Assembly (NCBI GenBank): GCA_012976225.1
Contig: JAAVVG010000004.1
Span: 124,001 to 188,000, forward strand
Origin: Golubevia sp. BC0850
Lineage: Eukaryota; Basidiomycota; Exobasidiomycetes; Golubeviales; Golubeviaceae
Direction of reading: 5' to 3'
DNA: 64,000 nucleotides
In this document: positions 47,669-57,612 of the stretch, in pieces
Position numbering within the stretch: the stretch's first letter is position 1
Layout of the letters: each line of letters opens with the position of its first letter
Position numbers and translations under genes: made by a program
Notes under the pieces: model-generated
What the model was told of the DNA's origin: nothing
Seen by the model: only the letters and a program-made list of their open reading frames with translations
Databases searched by the model: none

Positions 47669-50600
47669 ATGGCTTTCAAAGCCTTCTCTCCTCTTTTGGC
47701 TCTTTGCCTACTCTCCACTTCAACTATGGCTCAATCAAATCAAGCTGAGGTCGAGGGCGCCTCAACCTCAACTGTAGTCTCTGCTTTGATTCTTAACGGA
47801 GTCATTTTCGCAGTAATGATCACCGGTTTCTTCTTACTCAGACCCAAGTTCAGAAAGATCTACCAACCTAAGAGTTACTTAGGACCAAAGGATGAGAGAG
47901 TTGAAACTCAACCCTCTGGCTTGCTCAATTGGATTCCTCAATGGTGGTCTATCCCTACCATCGAGATCATGCACAAGGTGAGAGAGGGCAAAGCAACGAC
48001 TTCCACTGATATTCATGACTGATCTGACTTCGCCTCCCCCTTTCCACATCTCCAGAATGGTTTGGACGCGTTCATGTTCATTGAATACCTCGAGATGATG
48101 GTGAGTCTCATTAAATATAGCAGAGAGTTGCAAGGGAGAGAGGAAAGATGATGAAGGGCGAGGGGGAGTGAAAGGGAGGGGAGAAAGTAACACCTGTTGG
48201 TCTTTCTGTTGGCTGTTCTTCCCTCTATACCCAATCGCTCAAGTTTGGGCCGAGTCTGTTCTGTTGAGATGAGGAATCTCTAATCTTTTCTTCTCCCCTC
48301 ACAGGTCTTCATCATGGTCCCAATCTTCGTTCTCTCCTGGATCGTACTTCTCCCTCTCTATTCTGCCAAGAGTGGAGGAAACGCTGATGGCTTCAACATG
48401 TTCACCTACGGAAACTTGGGAAAGACCCACAGCCAACAACTTCGTGCCATCGGAACCCTTTTAGTTCAATGGATCGCCACTTTCTGGATCATGTGGAACA
48501 TTCGTTCCCGTACCGCCAAGTTCGTCAAGCTGCGTCAAGAATTTCTCATCTCTAAGAAGCACTCTTCTACTGCTCAAGCAAAGACTGTTCTTTTAACCGG
48601 AGTTCCAAACAACCTTCTCAGCGAGAGAAAGTTGACCTCAATGTACTCTCAAATGCCAGGAGGAGTCGCCAAAGTCTGGATCAACAGAAACCTCGGAGAT
48701 CTACCAGACATGGTCGACGAGAGAAACAAATGGTTGAACAAGCTCGAAGGGGCTGAAGCCTCCATCGTCAAGTTGGCTTACAAGAAGGTCAAGAAAGGAA
48801 AGGTTCAAGAATCCGGATCTCAAGAAGATCCAGAGATGAATGTTGACGTCGCTGAGAGATACGTCGAAAAGAAAGAGCGTCCAACTCACAAGCTGGGTGC
48901 TATGGGATGTTATGGTGAAAAGGTCAGTAGCACTTGAGTCAGAAGAGCTGTTTCGTTTTCGAAAGTCAGATTCTGACGCATCCTTTCCACGCACCCTCCC
49001 TCTTCCCCGCCTCCTCACTTTCACTTCTATTCTTTTCTTGTACCGTCTCTTTCAGGTCGACACTCTCGAATGGTGCCGCGAGAGAATCTCAGAGCTCAAC
49101 AGACTCATCGAGGAGAAGCGTAAGGAAGTCGATGGAGATTACCAAAACTACCCTCCTCAGAACAGTGCCTTCGTTCTCTTTAACACTCAAATCGCTGCTC
49201 ACATGGCTGTCAAGTCTCACGCTCACCACGCACCTTACACTATGGCTGACAACTACGTCGAGTGAGTCCTGAAGAAATGGAGGTCATCTGCGTCGGCGAG
49301 AGATGACGCTGGCTTCTTTGTGCTTCTTCGCCTTTTATTCTGAAGATCTGACTCAATCATTTCCCGCTTCTCCAGAGCTCATCCCTTGGACGTAGTCTGG
49401 CAGAATCTAGGTATGAACCCGTACGAGAAGAAAATCCGCACTTTCGTTTTCTGGGCAGCTACCATTGCTCTCATCGTCTTCTGGTCGATTCCAATCGGTT
49501 TCATTGGTATCGTATCGAACGTCAAGGGGTTGACAGAGAAAGCTCCTTTCTTAGATTTCCTCAACCACATCGGAGTCGTCACTGGAATCATTCAAGGACT
49601 GCTTCGTGAGTCCAAGAAGAGTTTTGGGTTAGATTCAGGACTTCTCTAACATCCCCTTTCCTTTCTTTTGACCTCCTCCAATAGCAACCATCTTGTTGGC
49701 AGTCGTAAACATGCTGCTTCCAATCGTCCTTCGTCTCTTCGCTCGTCTTAGTGGAGTTCCAACCTACACTGGAATTGAGCTTTCTCTAGCTACCCGATTC
49801 TTCCTCTTCCAAATCGTCCAGAACTTCTTCGTCCTCACAATCATCTCAGGTGGATCTTCTGAAATCACAGATTTTGCCGAATCCATCGCTAATAATCCAA
49901 CCAGCCTGCCAGGAATCATTGCCGTAGCCATTCCAAAGGTGAGATCTAGCGCCTGTCGAGAGAATTCGCCTTGTTCTTTGAATCTATTTCATCCCTCATA
50001 AGTCTATCGATGCAAGTCTGTGTGGAAGAACCAAGCTCACCTCTTTTGTCTCTCTGTTTACTTCCTCCTCTACTCTAGGCTTCGATCTTCTTCCTTTCGT
50101 ACATTGCCCTCGCTGGTTTGACCGGAGCTGCCTCTGGATTCCTCCAAATTGTTCCCCTCATCGTCTACTACGTCAAGCTCTTCTTACTTGGTAGCAGCCC
50201 AAGGAAGGTCTGGTGAGTATTGAGCATGAAAAAATGGGAAAGAGAAAAACAGACACTCTGACTGACATGCCTCGTCCTTCCAAATCTCCACAGGCACATC
50301 ACCAACGACATGCCAGCTGTCTCTTGGGGAACCTTGCTTCCAGTCACCGGTACGTAGTGAAAGCCCTGCCTCTCTCTTGACACCTGGAGCTGACTCATTG
50401 TTTCTTCTTCCTGCAGCTCTCGTCAGCACAATCGCCATGGGTTAGTCGCAGCAAGGGGTGCCGTCTCAGAATCTCATTCATCTGTTTTGCTGACCTCCTC
50501 CACCCGTTTCTTTCTTTTTTCGATCATCTGTCCTTTGCTCTTTATTTGTCTCCGTTGCTTCATCTGCACAGGTTACTTGGGTGAGTCTCCGTTTGTCTCC

Positions 50601-51500
50601 AAACTTTAGCCAATCATCCGAGGAGCTGACCTCAACCTTCACCCGCTTTCCTCTCTTCTCAGTCATCGCTCCAATCGTGAACGGATTCACTATGGTCACT
50701 TTCATCCTGTACTACGTTCTCTACAGGTACCTCTTCACCTACGTCTACGACATGAAGCCTCAGAACGAGACCTCTGGTTTGTTCTTCCCCAAGGTCATCA
50801 CCTGGCTTCTAGCTGGTCTCTACCTTGAGATGGTCATGATGGCCGCTCTCTTCTTCGTAGCTCAAGATGATCAAGGAAACCAGTCTGCCATTCCAGAAGG
50901 TAGGTTTCAGATGACGAGAAGGTGAAGCGATTTCTCCCTTTCTTTGAATTATTCGCTCATCTTTGTTCTTTCGTCACTTCTTCTACATCTATTTTCCTCT
51001 CCTTTCCTCCGATAGGTGCCTTCATGGTCGTTCTAATCGTCATCGTAGCAGCCTTCCACTACGTCCTCAGCAACTCCTACTCTCCTCTCTACACTGCTCT
51101 ACCTCTCTCCATCGTTCCTCCCAACACCTCTCAAATCGAGAGTAGCGAGACTCATCTCAATGGGAATGGATTCTCCAACGGAAGTGTCGGAAGTCCAGAT
51201 GAGAAGAAGAGACTCATGGTCGAATCTGAGAAGAACGGTGAATCTCAAGGAGCCAACGTCAACCAAGATGATCCTCATCATCAAGATGAAGAAGATCCAA
51301 TGATGGCTTTCGTTCCTCCTGCCTTGAAGGATGAACAGAGAACCCTCTGGCTCCCAAACGATCGTTTCGGAATCGGAAGCAGTCATACTATACTCGCTCG
51401 TAAGCATGGGCTCGACGCTACCAACGAGCACACAAGCTACAATGAGAAGGACAAGGTCACAACTGATGCTTATGTTGCACCTGGAGAGGTTCTTCTATGA
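47669..51500 (+). CDS. CSC1/OSCA/TMEM63-family stress-gated cation channel
   Basis: Twelve exons, 47669-47977, 48056-48100, 48305-48922, 49056-49261, 49376-49605, 49685-49938, 50079-50212, 50294-50349, 50417-50440, 50572-50580, 50663-50899 and 51016-51500, give 868 residues. An N-terminal hydrophobic stretch (AFSPLLALCLLSTSTMAQ) may be a signal peptide. Segments follow in family order: TVVSALILNGVIFAVMITGF, RSRTAKFVKLRQEFL, the cytosolic RRM-like loop (KTVLLTGVPNNLLSERKLTS), AHPLDVVWQNLGMNPYEKKI, then the multi-pass region with VFWSIPIGFIGIVSN, SYIALAGLTGAASGF and VIAPIVNGFTMVTFILYYVL. It should conduct cations at the plasma membrane on osmotic stress. Exons 9 and 10 are 24 and 9 nt; exon 10 encodes the junction Gly-Tyr-Leu-Val. 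The C-terminal 130 residues are hydrophilic. Confidence 0.95.
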
Positions 51501-51950
51501 GCACAGACTATGTCTCTTGAAACCTTCTCAATTTAACGTAATCTCTCTATATTCTCTTTTTAGACCCTTATCTCTCGTACCCGTTCCTAGTCTTCCTTCC
51601 CCTTCAAAACAAAATCTACCAAACCCACACTCTTTTTTCCCTTAATCGTTTCCGCTCCTATCTCTATTTTTCATTTCTAAAGGTCGAGCTCTCATCCTCG
51701 ATACCCAATTTCAACTTGTCTACCCCAAATTGGTTTGCTATTTCTTTTCCCATTTTCTCCTGTCTCGTGTTGTCTGTTTCTTGTTCGCTTGCCTTGTACT
51801 CGTAAATACTCGATCTTGATTTTAAAGCTATCGTTTCAACCTTTTGAAGTCCAGTGTTGACACGCTGCCAACGACTCTCTGAATTTTGGATCCTCTCTTG
51901 ATTTACTTTATTAAACCCCAGCGATTAAGAATTTGAATACTTTTCTTGAC

Positions 51951-52441
51951 ATGGTACAATGGAATGAAACATCTGGTTGTATTCCTGCTTTGCTTGCCCT
52001 ACAGGAGGTGAGTGATATTCAGGGATGAATATCGAAATCGTCCTTTTCTGTCTCCTCTTCACTTTCACTTCAATCCATTGACTACGCTATCTACATTGCT
52101 CTCAGATGGCCATCCCCCTCCCCATAGCCGATCACTTTGTCGAGTGGGTCATAAAAGAAATGGAGATCATGTTGAAACTTGAAACCCTGAGTCGCGTTGG
52201 CGACGCTAGCCTCCTTCCCACCTCAAAGGCTAGGACCAGAAAAAGAAGCCCAAAATTGAGATTCATTTACATTTGGGTGTTATCTCTTCATATCAGCTGG
52301 CGAGAAACGGACGGAAGGCCGCACTACGGCCAGAACTGGAGCGACGAAGTGCAAACAGTCAACAGCGTCTTGGAGAATTCTAGGCTTCCTCACACTCTTC
52401 ATTCCTCAAAGAGTTCGAGGCCTCCAGAACAAGGCTTTTAG
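51951..52441 (+). CDS. Doubtful small spliced frame downstream of the channel
   Basis: An ATG at 51951 opens 19 codons (MVQWNETSGCIPALLALQE) up to a good GTGAGT donor at 52008. A good acceptor (TTGCTCTCAG) at 52105 continues in frame for 111 codons, beginning MAIPLPIADHFVEWVIKEME. Splice signals are good but the second half (SSKSSRPPEQGF) does not look protein-like, and no family is recognised. It may be a non-coding spliced transcript or chance. 51501-51950 is the channel 3' flank. Confidence 0.25.
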
Positions 52442-52957
52442 AGTAACTCTGATCTCTTTGGGTTGCTCTGGGGTTGGAGGGTCCGGAAGAAAAGAGAAAG
52501 GAAGCCAGCGGTGATCTTTCCCTCCCCCTCCTTTTCGTCTTCTGCTCCTCAGCTTTCTCATATCTCCAGTGATTTCCCCACAGATCTCGACTCTGGTTCT
52601 CGACAAAAGAAAAGAGATCTCTCCTATATTGATTGTGTCAGGTGAATCTGAGTTGAGTCAGTTCGACACCTCCGAAGGTCCGAGGCCCAGACCCTCTGTT
52701 GAGCCGTGCCTGGGTCTCGCCATCTTCCTTGACTTCTTCTTCTTTCTCAAACAATCTCCTTCTTTCTCTTTCTTTCCATAAATCCTTCTTCATTTTTCTC
52801 TCTCTCTCACTCCTACCTCTCGTCTCAGTTCGACGCGTCAAGATCAAGTTGCAAGAAGAACCAAGATCTGGAGTCTGGACCCTTTAATTAAGCAGTTCTT
52901 CTATCCTCATCCTCATCCACATTCTCATTCTTCTATCTTTTCCCCTTCAGTTGATCG

Positions 52958-54802
52958 ATGTGTTCCATTTCAATCATGACAACCTTACCATCAGATCAAG
53001 AGTCACTATTGTATTCAAGTTTCACGCCAAGTTCAAGTTCAGGTCGAAGAGGCACCATGCCAAATCTTGACTTAAGCATTTTCAACTTTGACACTTCAAC
53101 AGAATCAGACTCAAAATCAGTTAACAACCAAAGAAGAAGTAGCTTAAACAATTTGAATCAACTACTATCAGATCAAACTAACAATTCAATTCCAATTAGA
53201 AAGAGGAAATCCTTTTCATCTCCACCCACCACCAATTCATCATCCTCCTCTATCTCCTTTAAAGCCAGCGACCTAAAGCCGAACTCCCCTCTTAATCTTC
53301 TTCAAATTCTTTCAACTTCTTCACCTCAAAGATCAACTGCAAGAACTGCTCAACTCAATTTACTTGCTCAACAAGCTCGTCTAGCATCAGTTGGAAGCAC
53401 AAACGCGCAGTCTGCCAAAGCTGCCAATTTGGTTCTTGGCCATGCTGTAGTAGCAGCAAGTGCCAATGCAGAAGATGTCAAAAGAAGACAATCAATGGGT
53501 CAATTCAATAAATCAACTCATCAATTACAATTGGAAAGGAGTCAATTAGGTGGGATTGGTGACTCTGCTGTGTCAAGTGATAGTGAAGATGAGGAAGAGG
53601 TCGCATCCAAATCGAGACTCAATCAAAAGAAACAGAGAATGGGTCATTCCAATTCATTCTCTGGATTTGGAAGTTTTAATGATGGAATTGGAATGATGGG
53701 AACACGTGTAGAAAAGAGGAAAATGACGGATCTTTATGCTAAACAATTGGCAGATACATTCTCAGGTGAATCTTTCTTAGATGCTGCTGGGGAAGTTGCA
53801 AAGGATTATGCCAGGTTTTATAGAGCTGAAAGAGAATGGACTGGTAGAGCTTTAAGGAGACAAAGTCGAGAAGATGAAGAGAAAGAAAGAAGATTATCTC
53901 AATCCCAATCTCAGAGAGGGTCGGTTGATAAAGGAAAGAAAAGAGAATTAGAACCTTCAAATACTCTTTCTCCAATCGGAAAACGTCAGAGAAATATGTT
54001 TACTTCTAATTCTTCACCTGAATTTAGGATCAAGAACAACCATACCTCTACTTCTGAGATTCTGAACAATTTGGAAAGTTCAAGGAAATCAATCTCTCAA
54101 ACTACTGGTTCTAATCAAACTTCCCCAGTTTTAACTTCTATGGAACCACCTTCTAGTTTACCACCATCTTCAAACAATGTTGTTAATAGAACTAGATCTA
54201 ATTCTAGAATCTCACCACTTTCTTCCAGAAACACTTCACCTATTCCATCTTCTAAATCTCCTTCCTTGACCAATTTGAAAATGCCTATGATTTCTATTAC
54301 TCCAGCTTCAAATTCTCCAACTTCTCCTATCCCAAATTCAAATAATCCTTCAACGAAACGTTCTCAATCCTTGACCTCTTTCGGGACTCCTTTAACTTTC
54401 GGTTCTTCTTTAGCTGGTTTAGCTCATAGAGCTTCTTTAGGTTGTGGTGATCGATCCTCCTCCTCTTTGATATCATCCAATTCTTCAACTTTCTTCCAAT
54501 CCAATCCATTCCCAAACAATGGTGGGAAATTAACCTCGGTTCTTTCCAATTTCGCATCTTTACTAGAATCAAGAGAACAAGGTTGTGAAGGATTACAATC
54601 TTTAGCAAATCAAGCTAAGAGTTTAACTCAATTACCAAATTTCGATGACGTTTTAAAGGAAAAGAAATTGGATAGATTGAAAGATGAAGAAGTTAGAAGA
54701 AATAGTTTGGAGGAGGAAAGGAGGAATTGTAGGGTTGGTTTTCAAGAGGAAATGGAAATTGAGGAAGTCTCAGAGGAAGGAGATTCTTCTATGAGCTATT
54801 GA
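52958..54802 (+). CDS. Serine/asparagine-rich protein of unknown function
   Basis: A single exon encodes 614 residues from the ATG at 52958; a second ATG in frame at 52976 (MTTLPSD) is equally likely. Ser and Asn dominate. Two parts look ordered: an Ala-rich helical stretch (RTAQLNLLAQQARLASVGST, then QSAKAANLVLGHAVVAASAN) and a charged region (KMTDLYAKQLADTFSGESFL, then DAAGEVAKDYARFYRAEREW). Many SP sites (RISPLSSRNTSPIPSSKSPS) suggest proline-directed phosphorylation. Basic RKRKSF and GKKRELE may be nuclear signals. The end is acidic. A CCCCTTCAG just before the ATG could be a 5' UTR intron acceptor. Codons are more A/T-rich than in neighbouring genes. I do not know the family; a transcriptional regulator would be a guess. 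Confidence 0.82.
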   Translation: MCSISIMTTLPSDQESLLYSSFTPSSSSGRRGTMPNLDLSIFNFDTSTESDSKSVNNQRRSSLNNLNQLLSDQTNNSIPIRKRKSFSSPPTTNSSSSSISFKASDLKPNSPLNLLQILSTSSPQRSTARTAQLNLLAQQARLASVGSTNAQSAKAANLVLGHAVVAASANAEDVKRRQSMGQFNKSTHQLQLERSQLGGIGDSAVSSDSEDEEEVASKSRLNQKKQRMGHSNSFSGFGSFNDGIGMMGTRVEKRKMTDLYAKQLADTFSGESFLDAAGEVAKDYARFYRAEREWTGRALRRQSREDEEKERRLSQSQSQRGSVDKGKKRELEPSNTLSPIGKRQRNMFTSNSSPEFRIKNNHTSTSEILNNLESSRKSISQTTGSNQTSPVLTSMEPPSSLPPSSNNVVNRTRSNSRISPLSSRNTSPIPSSKSPSLTNLKMPMISITPASNSPTSPIPNSNNPSTKRSQSLTSFGTPLTFGSSLAGLAHRASLGCGDRSSSSLISSNSSTFFQSNPFPNNGGKLTSVLSNFASLLESREQGCEGLQSLANQAKSLTQLPNFDDVLKEKKLDRLKDEEVRRNSLEEERRNCRVGFQEEMEIEEVSEEGDSSMSY

Positions 54803-55943
54803 ATTGTTAGGAAGTTTACTTGAGGTTTTTCATTGGTGCTTGATTACTTAGAAGGAAGCGAGATGTCAAATCATCATCAAGTCCAATTTCAAGTAGTCGA
54901 CAAAATCAAGCCTCTTTTCGAACCCCCCCTCTCTCCATACCAAAGTTTACCTCTCTATCTCATCAACACATCTGTTTACGTTAACCAGTTTTTATCTACA
55001 TTATTGTAAACGAACATAATAAGTCACCGTCCAATTGTTTTGTCTTCCCCCCTTCAATTCCATCAGCTACGGGCATACTCCCTTCTTTTTCTATAATGCA
55101 TTTCCTTTCCCCCCTCTTGTTGTCCATTTTCTTTCCATTCGTTTCTTCTAACCGAAAGCCTATTTGTTTTACTCATCTTCAGCCCTATTTTACTCTGCTC
55201 TCATCTCTTTGTTTTTGTTTTTGTTTTTTCGTTTTTTCGTTTCGCTTTTCTTTGCCCTTTCTCTTTCTCTCTCACATTGTCATGGAACTCAACATCTTTT
55301 TCTAACCTGATTTTCTCCTTCGTAGATTCCTCGATTCTAAAATTTCATTCTTCCTTTTGACTTCGTTCTAGACACTTTGATGAGAAGCAGACCGATTGGT
55401 ACCACAGGCATCGGTCGCCACCTTGCAGATTTGTCTGAACTTTGCAGCGCTCTACAAATCTTGACTCTAGACTTCCTATTTGATCTGAGTAGGAACCTTC
55501 TCAGTACCTTAGTACTCAGTGGGAAGAGCAAGTCTAGGTAGCATGGAGCAGCAATCGGGACTTTGGAATCCAGATTCTCGAGGCGTCGTCTTTTTCCCGA
55601 ATCTTTCTCCGCTACGGGCGCTTCTCTCCTTTCTTCGTAGGTAATTCCTTGATTGCTATCGTTACACTTTCTGGATAGCTAGTCAACTTCAAGTTGTATT
55701 CACTTTGGCTCGAGGCTTTGGTAATAGGAATTCTCTTCTTCTCCTTCTCGCCACCTTGATTTTGACCCTCTCGGCTGATACTTCGAGTTGGATCTTTCAT
55801 TCATGCCCTCAGACGATCTCCAACGAACCAAACATGTAAATGAACTTCCATTTCAACTTTCCACAAAGAAAAAAATCTTCTCAGTATTCAATTTATTCTC
55901 CCTCGCCCCTTCTTTTCTTCTCAAATTTCCAGACCTCCTTTTT
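54803..55943. other. Intergenic region between the Ser-rich gene and UreG
   Basis: About 1.1 kb of convergent 3' flanks. 54900-55340 is strongly T-rich with runs such as TTTTTGTTTTTG, consistent with 3' UTR or terminator-like sequence. 55543-55640 has a plus-strand ATG frame of about 32 codons (MEQQSGLWNPDSRGVVFFPN) with a GTAATT donor but no convincing second exon. I call no gene. Confidence 0.35.
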
Positions 55944-57512
55944 TTATTTCTTCTTCCCAGCTCCAGCATTTTCTCTAGCAGTCAATATCAGTTCAAGAAC
56001 TTCTTCAACACCTTGACCATGTTTGATAGAAGAGAAAACCGTTGGACCACCATCTCTAATAGCATGAGCATCTCTTTTCATAACATCCAAAGAAGCTCCA
56101 ACGTAGGGGGCCAAATCAGTTTTGTTGATCAATAGGATGTCAGACTGAGATATACCTGAGAAATTAGAGAAGAGGTTTGAGGCTTACGTTTGAGTGGGTT
56201 TCTTAGAAAACAAGAATCGGAAGCATAGAAGGATCTTGGAAGCTGGTTTAAAGGCTTTTGACTCACCTGGACCACCTTTCCTAGGAACCTTATCACCTCC
56301 AGCAACATCAATTACATAAATGTGTAGATCTGCTAGTTCAACACTGAAGGCTGCTGCTAAATTATCTCCACCACTTTCTACGAACAAAAGTTCACATTGA
56401 TATTTGGCTTGAAGTTGTTCTAGGATTTCCATGTTTGCTGAAATGTCTTCTCGGATAGCTGCGTGTGGACATCCTCCTGAAGAAAGAAAAAAAAGAAAAG
56501 GATAGAATGGGCTTGGAAGAAGATTCAAGAAAAAGGGATGAAAAGGATTAGGAAGAGGATCGATGGGGTGGTTTGGAAACTTACCAGTTTCAACGCATCG
56601 GATTCGATCAAGTGGCTCTAAGGCTGAATTACGGTGAAGGTAAAGCTTGTCTTCTGATGTGAAGATGTCTGAAAGGGACAATGGACCATAATAGAGAGAG
56701 AGAGAGAGATGGGAAGACTTAAAGTTAGAAAGCGTCTTTGATTTTTAAATGTTGGGGGGGGGGGAAAGGGGAGAACGAGAGATGGTACTGACCATTGGTG
56801 ACTACTCCGATGTTATACTTCGTACGTAAAGCTTGACATAAAGCGAGGAGTAGAGCTGTCTTTCCTGATCCTACTGGTCTGGTTGCGGGAGATAAGAAAT
56901 GGGTGGGGTGGTTTTGAGCTCTGCGCTTTCTACTCGACACTGGCCCTTTCTATGGTGAAAGAAATTGCTGTATTTGTTCTTAGAGAGTATCCAAGCAAGG
57001 CTCAGAGGGGACCAAGACTCGGCTATGCCTTGAGACTGCCCATCCCCCACTCCCTTGGAGAAAAGATGAAAGCTAGAAGCAAATTCTTTGCTCTAGCGCC
57101 GTCTTCCCTTCTCTCTTCTGGATTGAAGATCTCAAGATAAATCATCTGTTATCTCTCACTGCTATCTTAGATCTCCTCAGCCCCTTCTGCTTGTTATGAC
57201 TCTTTTGACAACCAACCCAGGATAAGACTCAGTTCTTTCTTCAAGAACTGGAACTCACCCACCGATACCGATTGTGAAAGCTCTTTCATTCCAATCCCTT
57301 CCCTCATGATTTGGCATATCCCTTTCTGTGAATTTCCCAGGACCGTCCATGATTTCATGAGTGTGACCATGCTCCTTTGCAGGTGTAGAATGAGAATGTC
57401 CTTGATCGTGTGAGTGAGAATGAGAATGATTATCAGTTTGAGGTTCGGATTGAATTGTTGAACTACCCGTTGGTAACTTGAAATCGCAAACTTTTGAATC
57501 AGAAGAAGTCAT
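55944..57512 (-). CDS. ureG: Urease accessory GTPase UreG
   Basis: Five exons, 57512-57259, 56878-56793, 56668-56585, 56476-56267 and 56155-55944, give 281 residues. A His-rich stretch ([20 protein letters not shown]) occupies the N-terminal third and probably stores or delivers nickel. The GTPase follows: P-loop [18 protein letters not shown] formed across intron 1, [15 protein letters not shown] with the CPH nickel site, [40 protein letters not shown] and NKTDLAP (G4). It hydrolyses GTP during nickel insertion into urease with UreD/F. The gene is intact. Intron 2 carries a 10-base poly-C run on the coding strand. It shares a 100-bp promoter with the Drn1-like gene. Confidence 0.96.
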
Positions 57513-57612
57513 GCTGTAAAAGTGGGAGGACAAGAAGTTGAAGTTGGGGATGATATATGATAAGCTTTCTTCTTGTTCTACCTTGCCTTGCCTTCCCGTC
57601 AGTCTCTTCAAG
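57513..57612. promoter_or_regulatory. 100-bp bidirectional promoter between UreG and the Cwf19L1/Drn1 gene
   Basis: The two ATGs face away from each other at 57512 (-) and 57613 (+). The gap is rich in CT on one half and holds GATATATGATAAGC (57551-57564), containing a TATA-like core and a GATAAG motif. GATAAG is the binding core of fungal nitrogen GATA factors, which fits a urease gene; a single site is weak evidence. Confidence 0.5.

Noticed and set aside
55543-55640. MEQQSGLWNPDSRGVVF frame as a new gene
   Set aside because: Only about 32 codons before a weak donor, and no second exon could be found; it is left as an unassigned frame.
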